The notes under the pieces were generated by a model. That model saw nothing but the letters and a program-made list of their open reading frames with translations, ran no database searches and was not told where the DNA came from. This document shows positions 11,228 through 21,906 of a stretch of DNA of 64,000 bases, piece after piece. The stretch comes from Diplonema papillatum (taxonomy: Eukaryota; Euglenozoa; Diplonemea; Diplonemida; Diplonemidae). The first letter of the stretch is position 1. Every line of letters begins with the position of its first letter. Made by a program: the position numbers and the translations under genes. The stretch is from the NCBI GenBank assembly GCA_030068145.1, contig JAPJBO010001086.1:1-64000 (forward strand), given 5' to 3'.

Positions 11228-11966
11228 TCATCGTCACCACATGATGCCAACCTTTCGCTGACGTGCTTCCAGAAGGGTCACTCTCGCGCATTTTTGTGTC
11301 GTGGTGCAACTCACGACGGTCGCATGTGTTTGAACTTGATATGCAGCAACAATCCGTGATGACAGACTGCACAAGCCGCGACAGACTACCTCTTTGCACG
11401 CGTCGTGGCATGCTTCGGTCGCATCTTGCCCCGCGTATTGTTTGTCTTCGGCGCTTCACGTCCGCTGTGGAGTCTGACGAGCCTGAGGAATCACCAGATG
11501 GCTCGGCGCACTTCCTTTTCTCCCTCGTGGGTTGCCCCCGCGGCCAAGATCTCGACTCCTCTGTGTTCCTTACCTTCGCCTGCTGGTCTTCGCGGCCCCG
11601 CTTCGGTTGGGTTCGTGGGCTGTCCACCTTTGGTGTGCGCTCCTCGTTCGCGGGCGGCTGCCGCGGCTTCGGCTTCTTCCGGGCGCTTTTCATTTGCTTG
11701 CTCGTCGTCGCGTCCGCGCTTCCGCCGAGGCAGGCGCCGTCCGTCCCTGCACATTCACCGTTCGGTGGTCCCGCTGTCGCTTGTCCCGACACGCGTCCGA
11801 TCTGTTGGTTGTGGGCCCTGTGGTCGCGGCTTCGGTTCCGGCACCCTCGAGGCACCCGCGCTCGCCCGTTGGCCGACAGGCCTCGCTTCACCGCTGGCCG
11901 TGCTCCGTGGTGCCCGTTGCAGCACTGCCTGGGCCTACGGCACCGCACGTCCTCTACCGCATGCAC
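11208..11966 (-). pseudogene. basic, disordered retroelement-like frame
   Basis: A 252-codon minus frame ends about 20 bp after the RNase H frame begins, in another phase. Its middle is rich in Lys, Arg, Pro, Glu and Ser ('KSARKKPKPRQPPANEERTP'). That composition and its position just 5' of the RNase H fragment suggest an upstream part of the same element, out of frame. Plus-strand frames over this span are Pro/Arg/Cys-rich and probably shadows. No domain is identifiable. Confidence 0.3.
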
Positions 11967-11969
11967 GTA

Positions 11970-12242
11970 TCACGTCGGCAGCTTGTGCATCAGGCACTTA
12001 TGATGAGAGTTCCTGCAACATGTCACAGACCTGCACGTGGAGCACGCTGTCATGCGGTGCTTCGTGCACTTCTTCACCGCCAGCCCGTCCCCTCGTGGTG
12101 GTTGGAGCAGCACCCGTCCGCTTCGATTTCTGGCGGGTGCAGCCCACCTCGGCTTGCCGTGCAGCGGACACACGTGCTGGTTTCCCTCGAAAACGGGGAC
12201 ACCGTCCGGAATCCGCTTCGGTGCGTCTCCCTGAACCGCCAC
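11970..12242 (-). pseudogene. Cys/His-rich fragment
   Basis: The minus frame carries 'KKCTKHRMTACSTCRSVTCC' followed by 'HHKCLMH', a dense set of potential zinc ligands. It shares C-T-x-H-R-M-x2-C-x-T-C with the fragment at 1251-1442. I infer a transposon zinc-binding tail; the family is not identified. Confidence 0.35.
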
Positions 12243-12344
12243 CTTCTGCCCCTTCCTGGCAGGTGCCGACCTATCCTCGGGACCCCACCGGACAGCACGA
12301 TCACTCCTTCGTCCGCCGACGGTCGCATTTGTAGTGGGTGACGA

Positions 12345-12933
12345 GTGCGTAGTCAGAATCGGAATCAGTATCCTCGCTTCTTAGTTTCTGCCGAGCGGCA
12401 CGCCGAGAAGCGGTTGTCGTGAGCCGAACTGTCACGAGAAGCGGTTGTCGTGAGCCGAACTGTCAAGAGCCGAACTGAGTCGGAAGCGACGACGGCGCAG
12501 CGTCGTCAATACAATGGCACCGAGCCAGCGCGACCGACCAGCTCAGACCGACTCTCTTCGGCACACGACGCCCGGCGGACTCTCTACGCTGACTCTAATC
12601 TTGATCCTGATTTGGTTTCTGATTCTGGACTCGGCACTGACCCCTGCTAACGCGCGAGGATTGCACCCCCGCGCGCGCCCGCGCCGCGCGGACGCAGGTG
12701 ATGCCGTTGGTGTGCTGGGGGCGGCTTGTCCGGTGGCGCCCCCGTGGGACGCCACTGTCGTCCGTTTTCTTCGGTTGCGGCCGTCAGGGGGGGGTGCGAG
12801 AGGCGCGTGTTAGCTGCCCGCTGCCGCCTCCACTGCCACCGCCACAGCCGTCCAAACTCGCCGTCGTAGCTGTCGTCGTCACTGCCGCTGCCAGCTTTGC
12901 TGTCGTGGTGCCCTCGTGGACAGCACATGACGG
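12345..12933. other. no gene seen; short duplicated motif
   Basis: 'GAAGCGGTTGTCGTGAGCCG' occurs twice in tandem near 12400-12460. Otherwise GC-rich sequence with short frames only. Confidence 0.4.
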
Positions 12934-12940
12934 CGCTCGG

Positions 12941-14612
12941 CATAGCTATCAGCCACAAGGTTGCCACATTGTGGCTCCATTTAGCCACAAAGTAGCCACA
13001 AACCTTGTGGCTACGTTTGTGGCTAATTATGCAAAATTTTGGTATCACGGAAAACCGCGTGGAACTAGCTTTTTCGGCCAGAAAATGCATCTGAAACACA
13101 TTTTCTGATGATTTTGACAGGTTTTTGGGCCAGCATTTTGGTGAGCTGCTTCGGCATCCTGGTTGCGCACCCTGGGGTACCATTGGTAAACGGTTTACTA
13201 AAACTCTACTGCTACTAAAGTAGTAGTAGGCATTATGCACACAGAATCGTGCATAATTCAGGTTGGCGAGAGTGACAGACCCGTTCTACTTGCAAAGCGC
13301 TTACTATTTCTGTCCTAAAACCCTCTGAGAGGGCCTCTCAACCAGCGACCGGCGCTCTCCGAGCCTCTTGAGTGACCCCAGAGGAGGAGTGGGAGAGAGC
13401 GGCAAGTACCGCCGCAGCCAATCAGATTTGAATGATGCTAGAAAGCTACAAAGAAAAGTGTCAGCCGTCTGATAATAGTCAGGAGCTGGCGGATGGTGAC
13501 TCCCTTCCGCGGGCCTCCGGCCCGGCAGGCTGGGACTGGTATTGTCGGCAAGCCAGCTACCAGAAGCCATTTCCCTTGTGCCCTGGCTGGGGTGCTACAG
13601 GAGCCCGCGAGGAATTTCCAAGACGTGTGAGAGATTGCCCCCGCTACTTTTCTCGGATACTTTTCTTGGCTCCTTCTTGAACTCTTTCGGACATTGATTG
13701 CAACAAGTGTAACAGTGCCACTCAGTGACAGCTGTTACAGGGAGTCAGTCACACTGTCAGTGTGCTCCTGCTGTACTATGCCTGCTGCCGTGTAGTTGCG
13801 CTCAACGGCCGCGCACTGCGCACTTTACAAGCAAGCAAGCAAACTCGCCGGTGACGGGGTAGCTTGCACACCGAGTAGAAGAGCTGTCGTAATTGTGAAA
13901 TGCTCTGCCGTTTGCTGGGTTGTTGCTGTCCTCCTGCGTATCCCAGAATATCAGCGTGCTTTGTCGTCGTTACTACTAGTAGTAACCTTAGACCACGCTT
14001 GTCACCACCTGCGTGGTTTGGTCCTTTGGCAGGAAAAGTTGGAGACTATGAACCCCGCAACTGAAACGGGTTTGCGGACAAGAGACCCTTTGAACTAAAT
14101 TGATTCCTTGCCTGCTCCAAAACCTGTCAAAAGAAGCATTGACAGCTTCGTACTGACTGCTGTCTGAACTATCAACTTCGCTTTCGACGGGTTCGTCTTC
14201 CTCCGGTGCACTCTCCGACTCAAAATGTACTAGAATTATGGCATTGGCATTCGTTTTGCGACCGTGTTGGCAAGATGCAGCACGTTTGTTGTTGTTTTCT
14301 GAACTTTCCAAGCCTTGAATTGCTTCGGTGTTGTACGAAATTACTGATAGAGTTGCCAACGTTGCTGCTGACTCGCGGCTGAGGATACCGAGGCCAAGGC
14401 GAAGCAGCTTATCAAAATTCTGGCTCAAAAACCTGTCAAAATCGTCAGAAATTGTGTTTCAGATGAATTTTCTGACCGGAAAAGCTAGTTTCACGTGGTT
14501 TTCCGTGGTACCAATTTTTTGCATAATTAGCCACAAAGGTAGCCACAAGGTTTGTGGCTACTTTGTGGCTCCCAATTAGCCACTAGTGGCTATCTTGTGG
14601 CTGACAGCTATG
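12941..14612. mobile_element. 1.67-kb non-autonomous DNA transposon with about 220-bp terminal inverted repeats
   Basis: The left end (12941-13160, starting CATAGCTATCAGCCACAAGG) matches the reverse complement of the right end (14390-14612, ending in CTATG) over about 220 bp with scattered mismatches. Both arms contain repeated 'AGCCACAA' / 'TTGTGGCT' words that would act as subterminal motifs. The direct repeat CGCTCGG sits at 12934-12940 and 14613-14619, immediately outside the ends; it can be read as 8 bp (GCGCTCGG) if the last base is shared. The interior has only short frames (for example 13432-13680 plus) and no transposase, so movement would need a protein from elsewhere. Superfamily unresolved: long TIRs suggest MULE-like, a 7-8 bp duplication could be hAT. 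Confidence 0.88.
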
Positions 14613-14619
14613 CGCTCGG

Positions 14620-16756
14620 GCACGTTTCCGTGCCGCGTCAGCCGGTGAGTCCCGCAGCGCTGGACCCACAGCCCGTCGTCCGGGCGGTGGTGCAGTTGGC
14701 AGCACTGGTTCACTACGAGACCGAAATTTCTGCGCATGCCAATGCACACTTGCGCTTCTGCTTCGAACATGCATTGCAGATTGTGCGAAGCAAGGGGTCC
14801 ACCTGCGGCACCGGGACAAGCGCATGGAGGGGGCGCGGGTTGTAGCGGTGGGAGCCTTCGGCCTAGCGTCGTACTGCTGGACTCCGGGCCTGCGTGGAAC
14901 GAAGCCCGCGGGACGACCGCGAATGACCCCGTTTGCAGCCTGAGTATTGAAACTTCGGATGAAGAAAAACACCGCATTCACCCCTCTTCAGTTTGCGCAG
15001 CCTTGGCCTGTTTCTGCATTCGCGACAATGGTTAACCCGGGGGAATGGGCTTTCGTGATGAACGCTCTGGCGTCGTAACGCGGGAACACGTCTCCACCCC
15101 AATTTGCGCCCGGTTGCCGCACGCGGGAAGCTCGCCTTAAACATTTCTTCCAACGGCTCATCCCCTCCAGCAAAGAGCAGCAGGCCCCCGCCCGTGCCAA
15201 AACTTGGTATCTGCAATGGCTACAGGTGAGCATCCAAATATATCCCAATTTTTGACTGGGTCCCCCCGGGTTCGTTGTAGCATCCGTTCAGTGCGGTATG
15301 TCTTTCCGGGGAAGGGCGCATCTGCAACAAATGTCGCAAAACCCTTGAAAGATCCCGACCGCACAAGGTTCCAACCTGACATGACCAGGATTTAACCCCC
15401 AAAACCCGGAAGAAAGTCGAGGGTGGTCGGTCGGGCTAGGCGGCCGGTCAAGTGATGAAAACAAAAGAGCGAAATAAGAAGCTTTGTCAACTACAGCAAG
15501 CAGCTGGTACCGTTCTTTGCTTATCTTTACGGTCGGACGTGTGTTTTTAGACGTGTGGCTGAAAGACGCCAATGTTGTCTACAACGAATAAATCTGGTTG
15601 CTCCATGTCAATGCTTGAAAAGAGGTCGTCGAAACACGCTTCACAGCAAGTTCCGTCCGCCACTGTGCCTGCAACTCCAGCTGCGGCTTCCTTTTGCATT
15701 TTCCCTACGATTTCCTCTGCCAGCTAGTTTCGTGAGGTTGGCGCAAGCATAGGAGGCCCCGGCATCTTAAGTATTGGCTTTTGCATGTGCATTATTAGGT
15801 GCTTGCGGGCTCTCTGATGTCAATGGTTCACAGGTACGTCCGCGAAAACTCGGAATCCAGCCTCGAGGAGCCCAGCGACAAAAGTCAAGGAGGCCGGCTG
15901 TTAAGAAAAAACGCTATAAGCACAAGCAAACCGGTTCCCGAGATCACAAACAGCAGGGAAAGCCTGCAGCCACGAACAGACGAAACGAGCTGTGACAGTG
16001 AAGAGAGTTCACTACACAGAGGAAGCAGCAGCTGGAGAAGTTGAGAGGCCCAGTGGCGGCAGCATGCGGCGCGACAGCCTCGAGGCTGCCTCGGAGACGA
16101 CCTGCAACGTTGCTTCCTGATCTTGTACTGTCACCGAGCACTTTCACCGACCGCTCGGGGAGGTTACGGGTTGTGTACCAACTTTCAATAAAAACTGGTG
16201 AGGAGACCGGAAACTCCCCGGAGAGATGGTCCCTGCACTCTAACTCGTCTCTCTCTCTCTCTCTCTCAACTGGTGCGTAAGCGTGCGCAGTCACCTGCCA
16301 TAAGGCACACACCCTATCCGACTCGTTTTCTCGCATATTCTCGTTTTGGGGGTCGCGGCCCCGATTCTTGCCAAATTCTCGCATGATTCGGAAAGCGAGG
16401 AACGATGTTTTCGGTTGGGCAAGGGTGCGTAGATGGGTAAAGGGCGCCACGAAAATTCAAGCCATTGCCTGCAGAGCTCGAACACCTCTTGGTACCGATG
16501 AGAGAGAGAATGTTTTGTTCAAGGCGCTGTACGGAACCGCTGTCCCAAGACGCACGAGCCTTGTTAAGTGCAACGATGGCGGGAGTCTGGTCTGGAAGTG
16601 TACGGCGAAGCGACGCAGAGGTCTTGAATGTCCTGTGTTAAGAACATTGGATAGACGTCGATGATATTGCATCGACGGCAAACGCACGAAAGGAGACAGC
16701 GAAGGAAAGTGAGAGAGAAAACGCTGACTCGGATGCCAACCACCTCGGAACCTACC
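14620..16756. other. largely unannotatable stretch with one repeat fragment
   Basis: At 15360-15430, 'CTGACATGACCAGGATTTA' and 'AAGTCGAGGGT' match, in inverted orientation, the interior of the TTAA-bounded element at 40227-40451. A CT microsatellite lies at about 16248-16268. Frames are short and motif-free. Confidence 0.4.
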
Positions 16757-17069
16757 AAGCCGATATCAGATAGACTAGGTCAGATCGGTGTCCCATCTGC
16801 CACGTTCTGCAGTACCGGTGCAAAGGCATCATCCAATGATCTCTTGGCATCGTTTCATGTTCTTCAATCAAGCCGGTGAACCCCTCCTCCTGAGGTTGTG
16901 TCTTCACCAAGAGTGGTCAGGTCTCTGTCTGCACTACATTTGCATTATCAGCGGCTTGATTGAGAACACGAAGCGATGCCAAATGATTATTGGACCATGC
17001 CTTTCCACCGGTACAGCAGATCGTGGCAGGCGGGTCACCGATCTGACCTAGTCTATCTGATATCGGCTT
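16757..17069. mobile_element. foldback/MITE-like element
   Basis: The 313-bp unit is almost entirely an inverted repeat: AAGCCGATATCAGATAGACT at 16757 matches the complement ending at 17069. The match continues inward through 'GTACCGGTG' to about 'TCAATCAAGCCG', leaving a loop of some 60 bases. No coding potential and no clear target duplication. A transcript would be a long hairpin. Confidence 0.85.
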
Positions 17070-18235
17070 CAGCCCCAAGCTCCAACCCTGAAACTAAGAC
17101 TGCGTTCGACTAAGACCGAGTTGCCGACCGAGTCGATCCGGTTTGAATGAGAATGCGGTGTTGCAAAGATCATTTACCTGACTCATGCTCTGAGGTGGAG
17201 AGTGAGTGGCCGTCGTACGCCCATCAAAGGACGCGCCACTGAGATCCGTCCGGCGCCTGCCCAATCGTGCAAGCTCACCTGGCTGAGATCCGTGCGGCCT
17301 GATCACTGGCGTGCCTGCAGCATGCTCGGCTGACAGTTGTCGACGTTTGCTACGACCTTCGGCGTAACAAACACCGTATTGGGCATGCCTTTCCAGATGA
17401 GCTTGTAGCGTGTCTTCTGCACTTGCGTGTCAGGGCCGTTCCGCGCAACTTGCCAGCCCCTCTTCCTCAGTCTTCGTCCGTTGGGCCCGGGACCTCCGGC
17501 CTCTGCTGCACCGGTTCCCAAATCCGAGGTGCCGGTATCAGAAGCTGAACCCCGGGCTACGGCAATACTTCAGCGTGTACTGTTATCCTCTCTTCGGGAC
17601 GGAGGACATTTCTACTGTGAGGTGCAGCTTCAAGATGGACGGAATGCGACTTCGTTTGCAACGCATACCGCAGCGAAACGTCCTCTGCGCAGCTTTAACG
17701 TCTCGAGAAGCTCGGGCCTCTCGTGCGAGAGAGTATCGCACCATCCTGAAATGGGAGCTCGTCTGAAGAAGGGGTGGTTGTTGCCCCACATCCAGCCACT
17801 GCCTGGACAGTGGTCGACGATCCGTCTAGCCTGATCGTGTTGAATGTCATAAGGGCGGCACCTCTCTCTCAACATGACAATGGCACTGGAACGTGGAAGC
17901 TCACAGCTCGTGCCCTCGTCCCGCTTCCTTCAGTGTATCAAACGCCTTTGTGCGTGATTTAGCGGTCTCCCCTACTTCAGACCGCAGATGCCACCACATC
18001 ATAGTCGGGCTATATTGCGAAATGAGATTGGAGGAGCTCGTGTCAGGATTGCCATGTTGTGGCGTCCCGAACATCCACATCCCCGAGAAACCAGATTTAG
18101 CTGCGAACCTCCGTTCGGCCGTCGCAACACGGTCTCGCGAGCTTGAAGCAACTCAAACCCGCCCGCCTTCTTGTTGGCGTTAACAATGTTGTTGTTGGTA
18201 CTAAAATTAGAAAATTTAGTTGGCAGCATAAGTGA
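17070..18235. other. no confident gene
   Basis: The plus frame 17427-17834 (135 codons) is the longest candidate, but it has no motif I recognise and overlaps a frame of similar length. No other signal. Confidence 0.35.
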
Positions 18236-18239
18236 GTTC

Positions 18240-18425
18240 CGCTAGTGTGCACAACCCGAGCATCTTTTACACTCGAGTCCGAAAGCAGTCTAAAAACCCA
18301 AACTCTAAAAACAGTCTACAAGTCCAAGAAGCGTCTAAAAGAAGCCCGCTATGTCATATTACCAGAAGAAACAAGTCCGAACACTTAAGACCAGTCATAA
18401 ACCAATCTAAACGGTGGGGCCCTTT
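18240..18425 (+). repeat. isolated relic of the AGTCTAA satellite
   Basis: Irregular copies of AGTCTAAAAAC, GTCTAAAAGA and TTAAGACCAGTC resemble the degraded half of the array at 2.9-4.6 kb, some 14 kb away. Confidence 0.5.
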
Positions 18426-18655
18426 CTACATTTGCCGGCCAATGACTTTAATTACTACACATGAACAACAGACAGCATTTCACCCGAAGGCGACACATTC
18501 AACTAGGACCTCCAGATTGCTACTTCAGTCTGGTTCATGAAACTTAGACTGCTAACAACTAATCTGGCATGACCTCGTCTTGTCGGCTCGTCGGGATAGG
18601 GTTAAACTAAGATTCCGACCCCCCCCCCCTCTTTTATTCAACATCACCACCACAG

Positions 18656-19264
18656 ACCCCTGGTGACCCCATTCTGTACGCATGGGGAGACGACACCCCT
18701 GCGAAGACGGGTTTCGAAACTGCATTATTCTTCGAAAGCATGCATGAAAAGGAGTCCCGCGCCATCCGCCTCGGGTACATTCAAGATGCATGGGATGCAG
18801 ACGACCCGACCGGTTGGCAGCTAGCGGTCAAGTATCTGTACGGAAAGCACAAAATCGTCATCGCTCGCTCGTGGCAACCACAGCAACAGCAGCCCCAAGA
18901 GCAGGAACCCCACCCCGAGCCCTGCTGCACCGCCGTGTCGCTCTCGCTGCCTGCCGTGGGGACGGTTTCCTCCCTGCTGCGGGCTGCGAAGGCAGCGTCC
19001 GGCGCCTGCGGCACCCCTGTTGTGATCGAAGACCAGCCGTTGCTCTGCTACGGAGGCGGGGGCAGCCTGTTCAGCGCCAGCCCGTGCCCCGTTTCCGCGT
19101 GGAACGACTTCTCCGCCTTCGGCAAAGTTCTGGCCAACGCCGGGCGACTGTCCAACGTGAACCCACTGCCCGAAGACCTGCCGCTTCCTGACGTGGAAGT
19201 ACCTGCCGTGGCCACCACGGAGGCTGTTAGCAAAGCGGGTGCCAAGGCTGGGAAGAAGAAGTAG
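18656..19264 (+). CDS. probable 3' exon of an unidentified gene
   Basis: An open frame of 203 codons begins just after a good-looking splice acceptor: a C-run, CTCTTTTATT, then 'CACCACCACAG' ending at 18655. The first ATG (18740) lies 28 codons in, and the preceding codons ('DPILYAWGDDTPAKTGFET') look as protein-like as the rest, so I favour an exon over a separate short gene. The product is soluble, with 'YIQDAWDADDPTGWQLAVKY' near the start, a Gln/Glu/Pro linker, a Ser/Leu/Ala-rich middle and a Lys-rich C-terminus (AGAKAGKKK) ending in TAG. I do not recognise the family. The upstream exon was not found. Confidence 0.45.
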   Translation, partial: TPGDPILYAWGDDTPAKTGFETALFFESMHEKESRAIRLGYIQDAWDADDPTGWQLAVKYLYGKHKIVIARSWQPQQQQPQEQEPHPEPCCTAVSLSLPAVGTVSSLLRAAKAASGACGTPVVIEDQPLLCYGGGGSLFSASPCPVSAWNDFSAFGKVLANAGRLSNVNPLPEDLPLPDVEVPAVATTEAVSKAGAKAGKKK

Positions 19265-19439
19265 ACGCCACCGCCCGCTTGACCGATCCTCAGTGGGACA
19301 ACATGGCCGACCGATCTCGCTTTGGTCTCGCTTTCTTGTTCAAAGGGTGACGCCGGAGGTGACAGAAAAAATCCCGCAGGGGTAAAATGCTTTGCAAGCG
19401 TATGCTGCGAGAGGCGGGGGAAGCCTGTTCAGCGACACC
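19265..19439. other. 3' flank of the exon, nothing recognised
   Basis: Short spacer with no motif before the degenerate repeats begin. Confidence 0.3.
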
Positions 19440-19875
19440 CCTGCCGAATGCTGCGCATTTCTTCTGACGACATCTTGGCAACCTTTAACCGCAAACCTGT
19501 GCACACCAACCTTATGCCTCCCACAGCTCGTGTCGTTCTTCGAGAACTTCTTGGCAGCTTGTCGCCCCGTTACACACAAACCTGTGTCGAATGCTGCGTG
19601 CATTCAACCTTTTCTGATGACATCGTGGCAGCCTGTCGCTCCGTTAACCAGAAACCTGTACCCACCAACCTTTTACCCCGCGCAGCTCGTGTCGTTCTTC
19701 GAAAGCTTCTGACAGCCTGTCGTCCCGTTAAAACACAAACCTGTGTCGAATGCTGCGTGTACTAAACCTTTTCGGACGACATATTGGCAGCCTGTTAACC
19801 ACAAACCTGTACACACCAACCTTTCCCCGCGCAGCTCGTGTTGTTCTTGAAGAACCTCTTGACAGCCAGTCGTCG
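19440..19875 (+). repeat. degenerate 130-175 bp tandem repeat
   Basis: Three imperfect copies of a module with 'AAACCTGTGTCGAATGCTGC', 'GACATCTTGGCAGCCTGT', 'CACCAACCTT' and 'GCAGCTCGTGTCGTTCTTC'. The copies differ by indels and are not in a conserved frame. Confidence 0.75.
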
Positions 19876-20945
19876 CGTGGACTCTATCCTGGGCACCTGT
19901 TCTTTGACTCGTTGTCGTTTATTTCCGGCTTTCCTACCCGTGCGAAAGGGGACTGGTTCGGAAGAACCATGAACGCTGCACGAGGCTGGAACTCGGGTTT
20001 GGGTCTTTTGCGGCTATCATCTTGAAAACGCTAGTTTGCAACCAGGTTCGAGGCCACGATCCAAGGTCCGGAACAAGTTCAGAACGGCCAACGAGAACCT
20101 CTCGAACACGTTTGCGGTTCCGAAGCGTTGCGAGAAGAATCGACCAGCTTTGCACAGTCTGCACCCACACTATGATCGAAGCTGTACGACATCAACCAGC
20201 CACAGGGGTTCTGTCTTTTAAGTCCACTTCCCAGTAGGTTTTGGAGTAGACGGAGGACGGTAGCCACCCCTTCCCAGATCGAAGTACCAGATGCTGAGAA
20301 GAAATACGCGCGATGTTTGTTCGTACACGCCGGGGGAAGTTAGCCTGTTGGCGAGGGAACATGTTCGTTAGCCGAATCTCCTCCCAAACACGCCGCCAGG
20401 CTTCTCTTTCGAGTTTACAATTATTTGTTCGCACGAAACACCCTTGTTGCAGGAAAAGAAAAGGAAGGACACACCAAATACACACGCACACTCACACACA
20501 AGCACGTCTGTGTGTGGCCTCAGGGAGGGCGTACGGAGTCCTGAGCCGCGGCACGGCCCCCCAATCAGAAGCAAGTTCATACTATTCAACACCAGAGGAA
20601 GGTCCAGGAACGGCATTCCACGTTTTCAAGACGCTGGCACCTGTCCAAGCTGTGTGTGTCTGTGCGCGAAGCGCGGCGCGAGCTTCCGACCGCTAATCGG
20701 GCACCCTCACCTCCCCGCTCCGTCCCAGGGGTAGGCCACTGCACGGAAGTACGCTGCAAGTTAAGTTCGCAGCAAGGAACCGCAAAGCACGTGTCACCCC
20801 AACACACCCAAGCCCGGTGAAAGCTCAACGTCAGTCGTTGTTAGTTCGACAGCTGCGTGGAACCGCGCCGGCTCGACGTGCCTCAGCGGCAACCTCCAGC
20901 CTCTTCCGGCGGTGGAAGTTCGACACTGGCATACCGCCTTCAACT
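19876..20945. other. no confident gene
   Basis: Overlapping frames of fewer than 130 codons. A short CA-rich stretch lies at 20475-20505. Nothing else identified. Confidence 0.35.
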
Positions 20946-20949
20946 GTGC

Positions 20950-21805
20950 GTCGGGGTAAGTGCGCGAGAACCGCGACAGATTCAATCTAGCGTCTTCTGG
21001 CTGTGACAGCACGCTGCGCCGCCATCTTCGAGTGACTGCACAGGCTGCAGGCAACCCGGTAGACTAGAACCGCGCGACCAAAGTGCGCGAGAACCGCGGT
21101 AGATTCAAGCCATCGTCTTCTGGCAGTGAAAGGACGCTGCACCGCCATCTTCGAGTGACTGCACAGGCTGCAGGCAACCTGGTAGACTAGAACCGCGCGA
21201 CCAAAGTGCGCGAGAACCGCGACAGATTCAATCTAGCGTCTTCTGGCTGTGACAGCACGCTGCGCCGCCATCTTCGAGTGACTGCACAGGCTGCAGGCAA
21301 CCCGGTAGACTAGAACCGCGCGACCAAAGTGCGCGAGAACCGCGGTAGATTCAAGCCATCGTCTTCTGGCAGTGAAAGGACGCTGCACCGCCATCTTCGA
21401 GTGACTGCACAGGCTGCAGGCAACCCGGTAGACTAGAACCGCGCGACCAAAGTGCGCGAGAACCGCGGTAGATTCAAGCCATCGTCTTCTGGCAGTGAAA
21501 GGACGCTGCACCGCCATCTTCGAGTGACTGCACAGGCTGCAGGCAACCCGGTAGACTAGAACCGCGCGACCAAAGTGCGCGAGAACCGCGGTAGATTCAA
21601 GCCATCGTCTTCTGGCAGTGAAAGGACGCTGCGCCGCCATCTTCGAGTGACTGCACAGGCTGCAGGCAACCCGGTAGACTAGAACCGCGCGACCAAAGTG
21701 CGCGAGAACCGCGGTAGATTCAAGCCATCGTCTTCTGGCAGTGAAAGGACGCTGCACCGCCATCTTCGAGTGACTGCACAGTCTGCAGGCAACCGGTGGA
21801 CTAGA
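20950..21805 (+). repeat. 123-bp tandem array directly upstream of the GC-rich gene
   Basis: About seven copies; the spacing of the shared 'GACTAGAACCGCGCGACC' word is 123 bp between successive copies. Each unit holds 'GTGCGCGAGAACCGCG' and 'CCGCCATCTTCGAGTGACTG'. The complement of the latter (AAGATGGCGG) resembles the animal YY1 site. The last copy ends about 100 bp before the ATG of the giant gene, so a role as a promoter or enhancer array is possible but unproven. The 215-codon minus-strand frame across it only reflects 123 being divisible by three. Confidence 0.9.
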
Positions 21806-21906
21806 ACTGCAACCTGCGAAACCAAAGTGCCTCACTCGGAAAACCCGCCACGAGGCTGGGGAACGTGCGGCCTCCCCCAACGGGCACCCCGAACGCGTTC
21901 GCAGAA

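Noticed and set aside
11405-12341. Plus-strand frames of 309 and 269 codons
   Set aside because: Composition is Pro/Arg/Cys/Ser without a domain, two phases are open at once, and nearby RNase H evidence is on the minus strand.
21233-21880. 215-codon minus-strand frame with SKMAVQRPFTARRR repeats
   Set aside because: It only reflects the 123-bp period being divisible by three.
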